DNA of 12,698 bases, taken from the NCBI GenBank assembly GCA_947177375.1, contig CAMWUF010000007.1, forward strand, positions 1 to 12,698, in the 5' to 3' direction. Positions 1-8,151 of this stretch are shown here, piece after piece (the stretch's first letter is position 1; the number at the start of each line of letters is the position of its first letter). The notes below the pieces were generated by a model. It had not been told where the DNA came from, made no database searches, and saw only the letters and a program-made list of their open reading frames with translations. Position numbers and translations under genes: made by a program. The stretch comes from an uncultured Ruminococcus sp. (lineage in GTDB: Bacteria; Bacillota; Clostridia; Oscillospirales; Ruminococcaceae).

Positions 1-60
1 CTCCAATGTATAATTACTTTTTCCTATCATATCAGAATAGGAAATTAATTGATAACTCAT
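1..60 (-). CDS. possible 5' end of the next gene, or leader of it (cut by window edge)
   Basis: An ATG at 60-58 follows the rapZ stop by 3 nt and opens a frame of 20 codons with no stop up to the window edge. A weak AAAGGT purine stretch lies about 10 nt upstream inside the rapZ 3' end. The residues (beginning MSYQLISYSD) match no family I know, and do not look like the start of WhiA, which often follows rapZ in Bacillota. Equally possible: this is only a short spacer, because positions 4-1 read GGAG on the minus strand, which could be the ribosome binding site of a gene starting just outside the window. Undecidable here. Confidence 0.25.
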   Translation of the reverse strand, partial: MSYQLISYSDMIGKSNYTLE

Positions 61-63
61 TTT

Positions 64-930
64 TTAATGTCTACCTTTTTTGATATCTCTATGCATTTTA
101 TGCACACGATATCCTTTTTCTTCCAAATTATTTCCGATAAGCTCTGCAAAAGTCACACTTCTATGCTTTCCGCCAGTACAGCCAAATGCAATTACTAACT
201 GACTTTTTCCCTCTGAAATATACAACGGCAACAAAAATTCAAGTAAATCATTAATTTTTATTTGCAATGTCTGCGACTGTGGAAACTGCATAACATAATC
301 ACGCACACAAGATTCTAAACCAGTATGTTTTTTTAATTCTGGAATATAAAACGGATTTGGCAAACATCTCACATCAAAAACCAAATCTGACTCTGTAGAC
401 GCACCATATTTATAACCAAAAGACATAACTTTTACTAACAAAGAATCTGTTTTATTTTCCAGAAAAATATCCCGAATTTCTTCACCAAGCTGTGATGTAC
501 TCAAATACGAAGTTTCTACTGCATAATCCGCTAATGATTTCAATGGCAAAAGCTTTTCACGTTCTGCTTGGATTGCATCAGGCAATGCATTATATTTTTC
601 AAAAAGTGGGTGTTTTCGTCTTGTTTCTTTATAACGCCGAATTAATACTTCATCGCAGGCATCAGTAAATAATACTTTTAATTTTCCTGACATATTTTCT
701 TTCAGTCTTGCCAAAACTTCGTAAATTTCAGAAAACATGTCACCAGTACGAATATCAACAGCAATGGCTACTTTATTCAGATTTCCGCCAGTTCTGGTGC
801 AAACATCTACAAAATTAGGAATAAATTGTGGCGGAAGATTATCAATGCAATAAAATCCAATATCTTCCAGAACTTTCATAGCTGTGGATTTACCAGAGCC
901 AGACATCCCAGTAATAATTACTAATCGCAT
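64..930 (-). CDS. rapZ: RapZ/YvcJ family nucleotide-binding protein (RNase adapter family)
   Basis: 288 aa, the usual family length. The N-terminal P-loop is GMSGSGKS (residues 8-15), followed by the family motif FYCIDNLP (26-33), an arginine-rich RYKETRRKHPL stretch (99-109) and the C-terminal domain with DVRCLPNPFY (186-195) and GCTGGKHRSV (250-259). In enterobacteria RapZ binds small RNAs and directs RNase E to control glmS. Bacillota homologues (YvcJ) bind and hydrolyse GTP/ATP, but their RNA role is not settled, so only family membership is claimed. The ATG at 930 lies 2 nt past the murB stop, with a GGTGG purine run inside the murB end as ribosome binding site, so the two are probably translationally coupled. 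The hprK-murB-rapZ order is typical of Clostridia and links it to amino-sugar and envelope supply. Confidence 0.95.
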   Translation of the reverse strand: MRLVIITGMSGSGKSTAMKVLEDIGFYCIDNLPPQFIPNFVDVCTRTGGNLNKVAIAVDIRTGDMFSEIYEVLARLKENMSGKLKVLFTDACDEVLIRRYKETRRKHPLFEKYNALPDAIQAEREKLLPLKSLADYAVETSYLSTSQLGEEIRDIFLENKTDSLLVKVMSFGYKYGASTESDLVFDVRCLPNPFYIPELKKHTGLESCVRDYVMQFPQSQTLQIKINDLLEFLLPLYISEGKSQLVIAFGCTGGKHRSVTFAELIGNNLEEKGYRVHKMHRDIKKGRH

Positions 931-932
931 AA

Positions 933-1853
933 TTATTTACCACCCTGCATTCCCAAAAGAACAGGTTCAAGTTCTAATAGATAACCTGTTTTTTGTAATA
1001 CAACATCATGCACATGTTGGCATAAATCCAGCACATCCTGACAAGTCGCATGTCCTTTATTAATTACAAAACCAGCATGTTTTTCACTAACTTGTGCTTC
1101 ACCGATTTGATAACCTTTCAAACCGCATTCGTCAATTAATTTAGACGCATAGCTACCCTTAGGACGTTTGAACGTACTGCCAGCACTTGGATAATTTAAC
1201 GGCTGTTTAGATTTTCTTCTTTGAGCGAAATCTGCATATTTTTCTGCAATTTCTTCTGGATTGCCTTTTTGTAAACATATTGTCACAGAAGTTATGACAG
1301 CTCCAGTATGTTCTGTAAAAAAGCTATGTCTGTAAGATAAATCTAAATCTTTATTTTTCAAACAATATTCTTTGCCTGAGTTATCTATATAACTGCATTC
1401 TGTTACAATATCTTTCATTTCACTGCCATAAGCACCAGCATTCATGTATAACGCTCCGCCAACAGTACCAGGAATACCGCTTAATGCTTCCATGCCTGTT
1501 AAATGATGTTCCATTGCAAATTTTGCAATATTACTAAGCATTGCACCAGCTTGACAAGTTAAAATTATTTCATCATGTATTTTTATTTCAGAAAAGCAAT
1601 TTCCTAAATGCAGAATCACACCTTGATAGCCTTTATCAGAAACTAAAATATTACTTCCTCTGCCCATGATAAAATAATTTATTTTTTTTTCATGACAAAA
1701 CTGCAATAATTTTCCTAATCCTTGTATAGAATTAATTTCAATCCAAAAATCAGCATTACCACCAATATGAAAAGTCGTATGACTAGCAAGAGAAATATTT
1801 TCTTGCAGCTGCATTTGATATGCATGACAAATTTCTTGTAATTCTCTGTTCAT
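933..1853 (-). CDS. murB: UDP-N-acetylenolpyruvoylglucosamine reductase MurB
   Basis: 306 aa FAD enzyme that reduces UDP-GlcNAc-enolpyruvate to UDP-MurNAc with NADPH in the cytoplasm, the second committed step of peptidoglycan synthesis. Visible motifs are the FAD-binding GRGSNIL (64-70), SGIPGTVGGALYMNAGAYG (125-143), YRHSFF (174-179, containing the conserved Arg175), the loop PSAGSTFKRP (222-231) carrying the proton-donating serine (Ser226), and the C-terminal LELEPVLLG, whose Glu296 aligns with the catalytic glutamate. All catalytic positions are present. The length and the compact loop suit the short (type II) MurB group of Gram-positives. The ATG at 1853 has AGGGAG about 12 nt upstream, slightly long spacing but the only convincing start. 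It lies 36 nt after hprK and 2 nt before rapZ. Confidence 0.97.
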   Translation of the reverse strand: MNRELQEICHAYQMQLQENISLASHTTFHIGGNADFWIEINSIQGLGKLLQFCHEKKINYFIMGRGSNILVSDKGYQGVILHLGNCFSEIKIHDEIILTCQAGAMLSNIAKFAMEHHLTGMEALSGIPGTVGGALYMNAGAYGSEMKDIVTECSYIDNSGKEYCLKNKDLDLSYRHSFFTEHTGAVITSVTICLQKGNPEEIAEKYADFAQRRKSKQPLNYPSAGSTFKRPKGSYASKLIDECGLKGYQIGEAQVSEKHAGFVINKGHATCQDVLDLCQHVHDVVLQKTGYLLELEPVLLGMQGGK

Positions 1854-1889
1854 AGAACAAACACACTCCCTGTAAAAATTTAAAAATTA

Positions 1890-2849
1890 TTAAAACACAT
1901 CATAATCTTTTACAGATTCTGTTCCTTCCATATCCATTCCCAAACGGTCTAGTAATTCTGTTGCAGCATTATAACCCATTTTTTTCTGTCTGTTATTCAT
2001 AGCGGCAACTTCTAAAATAACAGCAAGATTTCTGCCTGGTTTCACTGGAATTGTTAAGCATGGCACTTTTACGCCTAATATAGAAGCATATTCTGTATCA
2101 ATGCCCATTCTGTCATAAATTTTTTCAGGATTCCAAAGTTCCATTTCCACAACTAAATCAATTTTTTCAGTCATTTTAACAGCACCCATACCAAATAATC
2201 TTCTTGCATTAATAATACCAATGCCACGAAGTTCCAAAAAATGCCTGATATTATCTGGTGAGCTGCCTACTAGACTAATATTAGAAACTTTTCTGATTTC
2301 TACAGCATCATCTGCAACTAATCTATGACCTCTCTTGACAAGTTCAATTGCTGTTTCACTTTTCCCAACGCCACTCTCACCCGTCAAAAATACGCCTTCG
2401 CCATCAATTTCAATCAAAACACCATGGCGAGTAATTCTGGGAGCAAGATTTAAATTTAAAAATGCAATTAAACCTGACATAAAATTAGAAGTACTTTCTT
2501 TGCTTCTTAATAAAGGCATTTCAAATTTTTGTGCTAATTCCAGCATTTCTGTAAAATAGGGCAATTCCCTTGTAATAATCAATGCAGGAAGTTTCTGCGA
2601 AAATAATAATTCCAGACGTTCCCGTCTTGTTTTTTCATCAATCGTTGATAAATAGGCAAATTCCATTTTGCCAATAATCTGAATTCTTTCAGGATTAAAA
2701 TATTCATAAAATCCCATGAGCTGTAGCCCTGGTCTGTTCACATCATTTTCATCAATCAAAAGCTCTGCTGGGGCTTTTGGGGTATAAATTACTTCGAGTT
2801 TAAACTCATCAATAATTTTTTGCAGTGAAATTGTAAATCTTTCTGCCAT
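1890..2849 (-). CDS. hprK: HPr kinase/phosphorylase
   Basis: 319 aa bifunctional enzyme that phosphorylates Ser46 of HPr with ATP or PPi and reverses it with phosphate. It is the sensor step of CcpA carbon catabolite repression in Bacillota. The N-terminal domain (1-130) is typical. The catalytic domain has HGVLIEIDG (142-150, conserved His142), Walker A GESGVGKS (157-164), VADDAVEI with Asp180/Asp181 (178-185), the signature ELRGIGIIN (206-214) and the PVKPGRNLA segment (268-276). No key residue is missing. The ATG at 2849 is preceded by AAAGGAG with good spacing. The HPr gene itself is not in the window. Its position downstream of rpe and upstream of murB/rapZ fits the Clostridia arrangement; a direct regulatory link to these neighbours is inference. 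Confidence 0.97.
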   Translation of the reverse strand: MAERFTISLQKIIDEFKLEVIYTPKAPAELLIDENDVNRPGLQLMGFYEYFNPERIQIIGKMEFAYLSTIDEKTRRERLELLFSQKLPALIITRELPYFTEMLELAQKFEMPLLRSKESTSNFMSGLIAFLNLNLAPRITRHGVLIEIDGEGVFLTGESGVGKSETAIELVKRGHRLVADDAVEIRKVSNISLVGSSPDNIRHFLELRGIGIINARRLFGMGAVKMTEKIDLVVEMELWNPEKIYDRMGIDTEYASILGVKVPCLTIPVKPGRNLAVILEVAAMNNRQKKMGYNAATELLDRLGMDMEGTESVKDYDVF

Positions 2850-2876
2850 AAAAAAGCAACTCCTTTAATAAAATTA

Positions 2877-4043
2877 TCACGATTCACTTTCTGGATTTAA
2901 AACATAACTTTCTAGCTTTGGCGTTTTTGGAGCTTCCTCTCCCTGCCATTCGATAATAATTGGCACAGTTGTAGATAAGCTTTTTAATGTTTCTACATCG
3001 TTTTTATTTTCTGCATTCATTGTGACTAATAAGCAATCAGCAGGTAAATATTCTGCTGCATACATTGTTTCTAAATCACCAAATAACGCATTATCACCAT
3101 CTATTCTTACAAAAATAGAAATTTCTGGGGCATTTGTACGCATAGCAACTAATAAATCTGTCAAAGCCTGATATCTATCTGTATCACCACAGATAGCATC
3201 TAAATTATCCAAATCACTTCTTGGAAAATTCGGAAAACTTAACCCTTCGCAGACTAAAATTTTAAAATTTGCCTGTTCAATTTCTTCTGCAAATGCACTA
3301 AGATAATCCTGTGTTAAAGAACTTTCTGGAGAAAGCCAAATCCTTGGTTCCACAGCAGATTTATCTTCCCAAAGCTCTCCTGTGTCTTTTTTCAGATAAG
3401 AAGATGCCGAATAATTTTTTGCATAATTATCATCTTGTAACGCATTAATTACAGCAACAGGTTCATAGCCTTTGGCAGTTATCATTTCATAAATTTTATC
3501 CAATGACAAAACCGCTTGCACAGCACTACTTTTCACAGCGTCTTGTACAGACGTTGCATAATAAACACCGCCACCATTTATTTTCAACGGCACTAAAACA
3601 TGGGATAACCCTTCTGGTAATTCTTCCAGAGCCTGTGCCAGTGCTGTTTCTGTCATCAAAGCAGAAATATCCAGTTCATAGCCTTGCATGTCAGGGGCTT
3701 TCTGTATAAAACCAAGTTGTTCTTCAGTCGTTGGTTCTGTAATTTCTTCCGTTGTTTCCATGATTTCTGTTGTTTCAGTTATCTCTGTATTTTCTTCTGA
3801 TTCTGTTGTATCTGTTATTTCAGGATTATTATTATCATTATTATTTTCTGATTCTGTGATAAAAAAATGTTTCTCCTGCAAAAATGCCACAATGGGAGCG
3901 CCTGCACTATAACCAACAAATCCAATTGCACCAGCTAACAGAAATGTCATAATCACGGAAGCTGTATTATGTCTGACATGCTTTGCGTGTTCAAACCGGT
4001 CTTTTCTTCTGTAAATTTTCCGACCTTTTGGTTTGATTTTCAT
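2877..4043 (-). CDS. membrane-anchored extracytoplasmic protein of unknown function (possible glycoside-hydrolase-like barrel)
   Basis: 388 aa; not recognised as a named family. Residues 1-26 are strongly basic, one hydrophobic segment spans about 28-55, then a low-complexity linker rich in Thr, Glu and Asn (about 63-110, with repeated TTE/TET units) leads to a C-terminal domain of about 270 residues. This predicts a single-pass protein with a short cytoplasmic N-terminus and the main domain outside, tethered by a flexible wall-spanning linker. The domain alternates beta-like stretches (HVLVPLKIN 148-156, PVAVINAL 195-202, FKILVCEGLSF 260-270, ISIFVRIDG 308-316, CLLVTMNAE 337-345, VPIIIEW 360-366) with helices, reminiscent of a TIM barrel such as the putative glycoside hydrolases of the DUF4015 type. 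That is my inference from pattern only. The ATG at 4043 has GAGGAGA about 13 nt upstream. It sits between rpe and hprK in the same unit. Confidence 0.8.
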   Translation of the reverse strand: MKIKPKGRKIYRRKDRFEHAKHVRHNTASVIMTFLLAGAIGFVGYSAGAPIVAFLQEKHFFITESENNNDNNNPEITDTTESEENTEITETTEIMETTEEITEPTTEEQLGFIQKAPDMQGYELDISALMTETALAQALEELPEGLSHVLVPLKINGGGVYYATSVQDAVKSSAVQAVLSLDKIYEMITAKGYEPVAVINALQDDNYAKNYSASSYLKKDTGELWEDKSAVEPRIWLSPESSLTQDYLSAFAEEIEQANFKILVCEGLSFPNFPRSDLDNLDAICGDTDRYQALTDLLVAMRTNAPEISIFVRIDGDNALFGDLETMYAAEYLPADCLLVTMNAENKNDVETLKSLSTTVPIIIEWQGEEAPKTPKLESYVLNPESES

Positions 4044-4096
4044 AGAATTTCAAAGTCTCCTCTCTGATTATTCTTTTGTTCTAAAAATTCTGAAAA

Positions 4097-4738
4097 TTAA
4101 TTTCTTAACTGTTCAATTGCTTTTCTCATCTCTCTTTGATTGAACAAGTAGCTCCCTGATACTAATATAGTTGCACCAGCTTGTAGTGCTTCTGGTGCAG
4201 TTGTGGCATCAATACCGCCATCAACTTCAATTTTAATATTTCTATCTTGCAGCATAGATTTTATTTCTGCTATTTTTGTTGTCATTTCATGCAGATAACT
4301 TTGCCCGCCAAATCCTGGTTCAACTGTCATAACAAGAATTACATCAATATCATCAAGAAACGGCAACAAAGCCTTTGCTGGTGTAGCAGGTTTTACAGAA
4401 ATCCCGACTTGACAGCCAGTATTTTTAATTAATTGAATTACTTCAAATGGATTACTGCTGCTTTCTAAATGAAATGTGATTAAATCAGCTCCTGCCTTTG
4501 CAAAATCCTGTATGTAATCCACAGGATTCTGAATCATTAAATGCACGTCAATAAATAAATCTGTTTGTTTGGATACGGCTTGTAATACAGGCAATCCAAA
4601 CGAAATATTTGGAACAAACATTCCGTCCATAACATCAAAATGCAAGATATCTGCACCTGCCTGTTTTAATTTTTCCAATTCGTCATGCAAATGCAACATA
4701 TCAGCACTTAACATTGACACAGCAATTTGCGTATTCAA
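4097..4738 (-). CDS. rpe: ribulose-phosphate 3-epimerase
   Basis: 213 aa cytoplasmic metalloenzyme interconverting D-ribulose 5-phosphate and D-xylulose 5-phosphate in the pentose phosphate pathway. The (beta/alpha)8 barrel shows SMLSAD (8-13), LHFDVMDGMFVPN (32-44) with metal ligands His33 and Asp35 and catalytic Asp38, His66 in IDVHLM, the phosphate-loop motif TVEPGFGGQ (138-146), VDGGI with Asp173, and the second phosphate-binding loop GSYLF (195-199). Length is slightly short of 215-225 but complete. The start is TTG at 4738, chosen because AGGAGG lies 9 nt upstream and residues from there match the usual N-terminus. It is the first gene of its unit, directly behind the promoter at 4773-4801. 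Confidence 0.96.
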   Translation of the reverse strand: MNTQIAVSMLSADMLHLHDELEKLKQAGADILHFDVMDGMFVPNISFGLPVLQAVSKQTDLFIDVHLMIQNPVDYIQDFAKAGADLITFHLESSSNPFEVIQLIKNTGCQVGISVKPATPAKALLPFLDDIDVILVMTVEPGFGGQSYLHEMTTKIAEIKSMLQDRNIKIEVDGGIDATTAPEALQAGATILVSGSYLFNQREMRKAIEQLRN

Positions 4739-4772
4739 ATTATCCTACCTCCTATTTTTTCTCTATAATAAT

Positions 4773-4801
4773 ATTATACCGAAAAAAAACCTTTTCGTCA
4801 A
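4773..4801 (-). promoter_or_regulatory. sigma-A type promoter for rpe-hprK-murB-rapZ unit
   Basis: Read on the minus strand: -35 TTGACG (4801-4796), 17-nt spacer, -10 TATAAT (4778-4773). Predicted start of transcription is near 4766, giving a short leader before rpe. It follows directly after the mutS2 terminator, which supports a separate transcription unit. Confidence 0.85.
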
Positions 4802-4829
4802 TACACGGCTGTCAAATTTTTTTTAAAAT

Positions 4830-4868
4830 ATTAAAAAAAATAAACTACCAGAAATTCAAAATTTCTGG
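4830..4868 (-). terminator. intrinsic terminator after mutS2
   Basis: On the minus strand a perfect 9-bp stem CCAGAAATT/AATTTCTGG (4868-4848) with a 3-nt loop is followed by TAGTTTATTTTTTTTAA. It lies about 20 nt past the mutS2 stop and separates the phoH...mutS2 unit from rpe. Confidence 0.9.
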
Positions 4869-4888
4869 CAGATATATTAATTATTAAA

Positions 4889-7270
4889 TTATTTTAAACT
4901 AACAACAGTCACACCATCTTCGCCCTCACCGTAAACACCATTGCGATACTCTTTTACACAATGCATAGTTTTTAATTTTTGCTGGACAGCTTTTCTAAGC
5001 AAACCTGTTCCCTTGCCGTGAATAATCATGACCGTATTAATATTTGCAAGCACAGCACTTGCAATAAAGCTTTCTACTTCATAAACGCCCTCATCACAGG
5101 TATAGCCACGAATATCTAATTCCATAGAGCCTTTGCGTTCTACTTTTGCAGAAATATTACGCTGTTTAGATTTTTTAGCATTTTTATTTTGCTTTGTTTT
5201 ATCTAATAATCTTAATCTGGAAACTTGCACTTTCATTTTCATGACACCAATCTGCACAAATACAGAATCAGAATTTTTGGGTTCAGAAACAATAAAACCT
5301 TCTTGATGCAAATCTGCAATGAATACTTTATCGCCTTTTTGCAAAGCTCTTGGCAAATGATAATTGCCATTCTCATCAATACTGCCAATCACAGGATTTG
5401 CTGTTTTATACATATCTCTTAATTGCTGTGTGCTGGAGCTTTTGATATTAGATACACGAGAAGAAAAATCTGCTTTGTCTTTTTCTTTTCTTAAATGCTC
5501 TAATTCATCAAGTAATGCATTTGACTGTGCCTTTGTTGATTCTACAATATGGCTGGCTTGTTCTGTTGCATGTTCTAAAATTTGTTTTTCTTTTTCAGCT
5601 AATTCATGAGATTTTTTTTCCCATTCTGATTTTAATAATTCTGCTTCCTGACGGAGCTGAACTGTCAATTCTTTTTCTTGTTCCAATTCTTTTCTAGCCT
5701 GTTCAAATTTTTCAATCACATGTTCAAAATTTTTATTTTCTTCACTAATCAGTGATTTTGCATGATTTAAAATAATTTCTGGTATGCCAAGCTGGCTGGA
5801 AATTGCAAATGCATTAGATTTGCCGACAGAACCAATGATTAAGCGATAAGTCGGTTTTAAAGTCTCTGTATTAAACTCACAAGAAGCATTTATGACATCT
5901 GGTGTATCAGATGCATATAATTTTAATTCTTGATAATGTGTTGTTACCATGAGTTTTGCACCGAGCTGTTTTAAATAATCAATGACAGAAATTGCTAATG
6001 CTGCACCCTCTACAGGGTCAGTGCCTGAACCTAATTCATCTAATAATACAAGTGTACTGTCATCAGCAGTTTTTAAAATTTCCACAAGATTAAGCGTATG
6101 AGAAGAAAACGTAGATAAATTTTGTTCAATACTTTGACTGTCACCAATATCAGCTAAAATATGCCGAAAAACTGAAATTTTACTACCCTCTGCAACAGGA
6201 ATTAATAATCCGCACATTGTCATAGCTGTTAATAAACCTGCTGTTTTTAAAGCAACTGTTTTGCCACCAGTATTAGGACCTGTGACGATTAAAGCATTAC
6301 GAAACTCACCTAAAGCTAAATCAATTGGCACGGCTTTATTTTTATCTAATAACGGATGTCTTGCTTTTTTGAGTTCTAACACGCCGTCATCACCAATCAT
6401 AGGCTTAATTGCTTTGATAGATAACGCATAATTCGCTTTGGCAAAATAATAATTTAATTCTGCACAAGTGGCATGTAAATGTTTTAAATTATCTGCTTGT
6501 TTGCCGACTTCTGCACAGAGTTTTTGCATAATGCGTTCTATTTCTTCCAGTTCACGGCTTTCTAATAATCTAATATCATTATTTGCCTCTACAATTTGCA
6601 AAGGCTCAACAAAAATCGTCTGCCCACTGGACGAAGTATCATGAATTAATCCTGCAATCTGACTGCGATATTCTGTTTTGACAGGTAATACAAATCTGCC
6701 ATCACGAATTGTTACCGTATTTTCTTGTAAATATTTTTGTGTTGTTTTATTTTTTACCATTTTGTCAAGCGTTTCACGCAGATTTGCTCTGGAACGTACT
6801 AATTTTTTTCTGATTTCGGCAAGTGTTGGGCTTGCACTATCGGCAATTTCTTCTTCTGAGATAATAGAACGTTCTAATAAATTTAGTAAAACATCATCAG
6901 GAACTATCAGCGAAAATAAATAATCTAACGAAGTTGCTGTTTCACTGCAATGGCTATACCAATGATATAAACTTTGCACTTGTCGCAATAAATCTGCAAC
7001 GTCCAGTAAATCTTTTAAAGATAATCTTGCACCAGAAGATGCTCTTGTCACCATGTTGCAAATATTTTTAAAATCTGAAAATGGTGGTGTTCCAAATTGT
7101 AAAGCTAATTGCAATGCATCATCTGTTTTTTCGATTTCTCTGCGGACTTCCGTCAAATCACTGCTTGGCTGACAAGATAATAACATAGTTTTACTTGTTT
7201 CATTAGAAGCAAATTCAGAAGCTTGTGCTAATACTTTATGTAATTCTAGAACTTGTTCAAAAGATTTCAT
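4889..7270 (-). CDS. mutS2: endonuclease MutS2 / ribosome-collision and anti-recombination ATPase
   Basis: 793 aa, the family size. It has an N-terminal core and lever region (1-290) without the mismatch-reading domain of MutS, then the ABC-type ATPase with ARHPLL (303-308), Walker A GPNTGGKT (331-338), GDSQSIEQNLSTFSSH (376-391), Walker B LVLLDELGSGTD (407-418) and TTHYQELK (443-450). A long charged coiled coil (about 510-600), a small beta KOW-like segment (about 642-685) and a C-terminal Smr domain (about 717-793) with LDIRG and HGKGTG (751-756) follow. Bacillota MutS2 suppresses recombination, or in B. subtilis acts on collided ribosomes. The start at 7270 was preferred to an ATG at 7303 because AGGAGG (7284-7279) sits 8 nt before it; the longer form would encode that site as codons. 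Last gene of its unit. Confidence 0.95.
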   Translation of the reverse strand: MKSFEQVLELHKVLAQASEFASNETSKTMLLSCQPSSDLTEVRREIEKTDDALQLALQFGTPPFSDFKNICNMVTRASSGARLSLKDLLDVADLLRQVQSLYHWYSHCSETATSLDYLFSLIVPDDVLLNLLERSIISEEEIADSASPTLAEIRKKLVRSRANLRETLDKMVKNKTTQKYLQENTVTIRDGRFVLPVKTEYRSQIAGLIHDTSSSGQTIFVEPLQIVEANNDIRLLESRELEEIERIMQKLCAEVGKQADNLKHLHATCAELNYYFAKANYALSIKAIKPMIGDDGVLELKKARHPLLDKNKAVPIDLALGEFRNALIVTGPNTGGKTVALKTAGLLTAMTMCGLLIPVAEGSKISVFRHILADIGDSQSIEQNLSTFSSHTLNLVEILKTADDSTLVLLDELGSGTDPVEGAALAISVIDYLKQLGAKLMVTTHYQELKLYASDTPDVINASCEFNTETLKPTYRLIIGSVGKSNAFAISSQLGIPEIILNHAKSLISEENKNFEHVIEKFEQARKELEQEKELTVQLRQEAELLKSEWEKKSHELAEKEKQILEHATEQASHIVESTKAQSNALLDELEHLRKEKDKADFSSRVSNIKSSSTQQLRDMYKTANPVIGSIDENGNYHLPRALQKGDKVFIADLHQEGFIVSEPKNSDSVFVQIGVMKMKVQVSRLRLLDKTKQNKNAKKSKQRNISAKVERKGSMELDIRGYTCDEGVYEVESFIASAVLANINTVMIIHGKGTGLLRKAVQQKLKTMHCVKEYRNGVYGEGEDGVTVVSLK

Positions 7271-7296
7271 AAATTTAACCTCCTTAATAAGGCAAT

Positions 7297-7321
7297 CAGG
7301 CATAGCGGAATGCCATACCTG
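7297..7321 (-). other. 10-bp RNA hairpin between recO and mutS2
   Basis: On the minus strand, arms CAGGTATGGC (7321-7312) and GCTATGCCTG (7306-7297) pair over 10 bp, two of them G-U, around the loop ATTCC. It starts 6 nt after the recO stop. No U-run follows, so it is not an intrinsic terminator; a stability or processing element is the likeliest reading. Confidence 0.5.
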
Positions 7322-7327
7322 TATTAA

Positions 7328-8065
7328 TTATATTATTTTTTTATAATATTCTAACGCTTGAAAAGATTTATCTGTATGATATTGCAAAAATTCTTCTGCA
7401 AATGTAAACAAAGGCTTTTTGCAATGTTCAGAAATTTTAAACCAAAAAATTTTTTCAAAATCCTGCAATACAATATGACGGATAGCCTGTAATGCACCAG
7501 CAGGCATCAAAATTCCGATTTTTTTACAGGATTCGCAGTAAAAACAGCCCTGTTCCACAGAAAAATATAAATTTTTCGGCAAATAGCAATTACAATTTCT
7601 GCACATGATAACATCTGGCAAAAAGCCTAATAAACTTGCAATTCTTAACTCAAAAATGCATTTTAATAATAATTCATCAAGAGTTTCATTTTTTTCAGAT
7701 AAATAATAAAAACAATTTAATAGCAAACGCAAAATTTCTGGTGTATTTGTCTGTGGCAGTGCAGAATATAATATTACTTGTGCAAAATAAGATGCTAATG
7801 CTACAGCACTAACAGAATTTCTTAATCCATAAAAAATCTGAATTGGCATAACAGTTCTAAGCATATAAAAATTTTTTCTATTTTTCTTATCTGAAACATC
7901 AAATTCTGCATAGGCAAATAACTGTGTTGCACTGCCTGTTTTACTAGTCATCTTTGCAGAGCCTTTGACAAGAATTTCTACAATTCCTGTTTCTGTGAGA
8001 ATATCAATAAATTTATCCTGTTCGCCCCATGCTTTCTGTGAGAGAACAACACCCTTGATTGTCAT
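7328..8065 (-). CDS. recO: DNA repair protein RecO
   Basis: 245 aa. RecO anneals SSB-coated single strands and, with RecF/RecR, loads RecA in gap repair. The N-terminal OB fold begins TIKGVVLSQKAWGEQDKFIDIL (described in parts: TIKGVVLSQ 2-10, ILVKGSAK 31-38), then a helical domain, and a zinc site with CRNC (Cys155, Cys158) and CFYCESC (Cys174, Cys177, Cys180). The best tetrad is Cys155/158/177/180. Start at ATG 8065 was chosen over an upstream ATG at 8086 because AAAGG lies 5 nt before it and TIKGVVL is the usual N-terminus. The recO start lies inside the yqzL frame (53-nt overlap), so its translation is probably coupled to that small gene. Confidence 0.92.
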   Translation of the reverse strand: MTIKGVVLSQKAWGEQDKFIDILTETGIVEILVKGSAKMTSKTGSATQLFAYAEFDVSDKKNRKNFYMLRTVMPIQIFYGLRNSVSAVALASYFAQVILYSALPQTNTPEILRLLLNCFYYLSEKNETLDELLLKCIFELRIASLLGFLPDVIMCRNCNCYLPKNLYFSVEQGCFYCESCKKIGILMPAGALQAIRHIVLQDFEKIFWFKISEHCKKPLFTFAEEFLQYHTDKSFQALEYYKKII

Positions 8066-8144
8066 AATTTCCTTTCTGTTCCGCATACTGCAAATAATCT
8101 GAAATTTTCCCAGTCGCTTGAAATTTTTCCCATAATTCTAGCAT
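8013..8144 (-). CDS. yqzL: YqzL-family small protein
   Basis: A 43-codon frame read on the minus strand from ATG 8144 to TAA 8015-8013. It has a full AGGAGG ribosome binding site 7 nt before the start. The first half (MLELWEKFQATGKISDYL, then QYAEQK) matches what I remember of YqzL of B. subtilis, a tiny protein of unknown function encoded between era and recO, in the pattern W-x-x-F-x-x-TG-x-I-x-x-YL. Its place here, between era and recO, is exactly that. The C-terminal half (about residues 26-43) lies in the recO overlap and is probably constrained by recO rather than by its own function. Recall-based identification; the ribosome binding site, position and N-terminal match make a real gene likely. 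Confidence 0.75.
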   Translation of the reverse strand: MLELWEKFQATGKISDYLQYAEQKGNYDNQGCCSLTESMGRTG

Positions 8145-8151
8145 AATACGC

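Noticed and set aside
3688..3912. plus-strand frame rich in Ser and Val
   Set aside because: It is the reverse complement of the Thr/Glu-rich linker of the membrane protein on the minus strand; low-complexity shadow.
7271..7303. 11-residue N-terminal extension of MutS2 from ATG 7303
   Set aside because: It would encode the AGGAGG ribosome binding site that serves ATG 7270.
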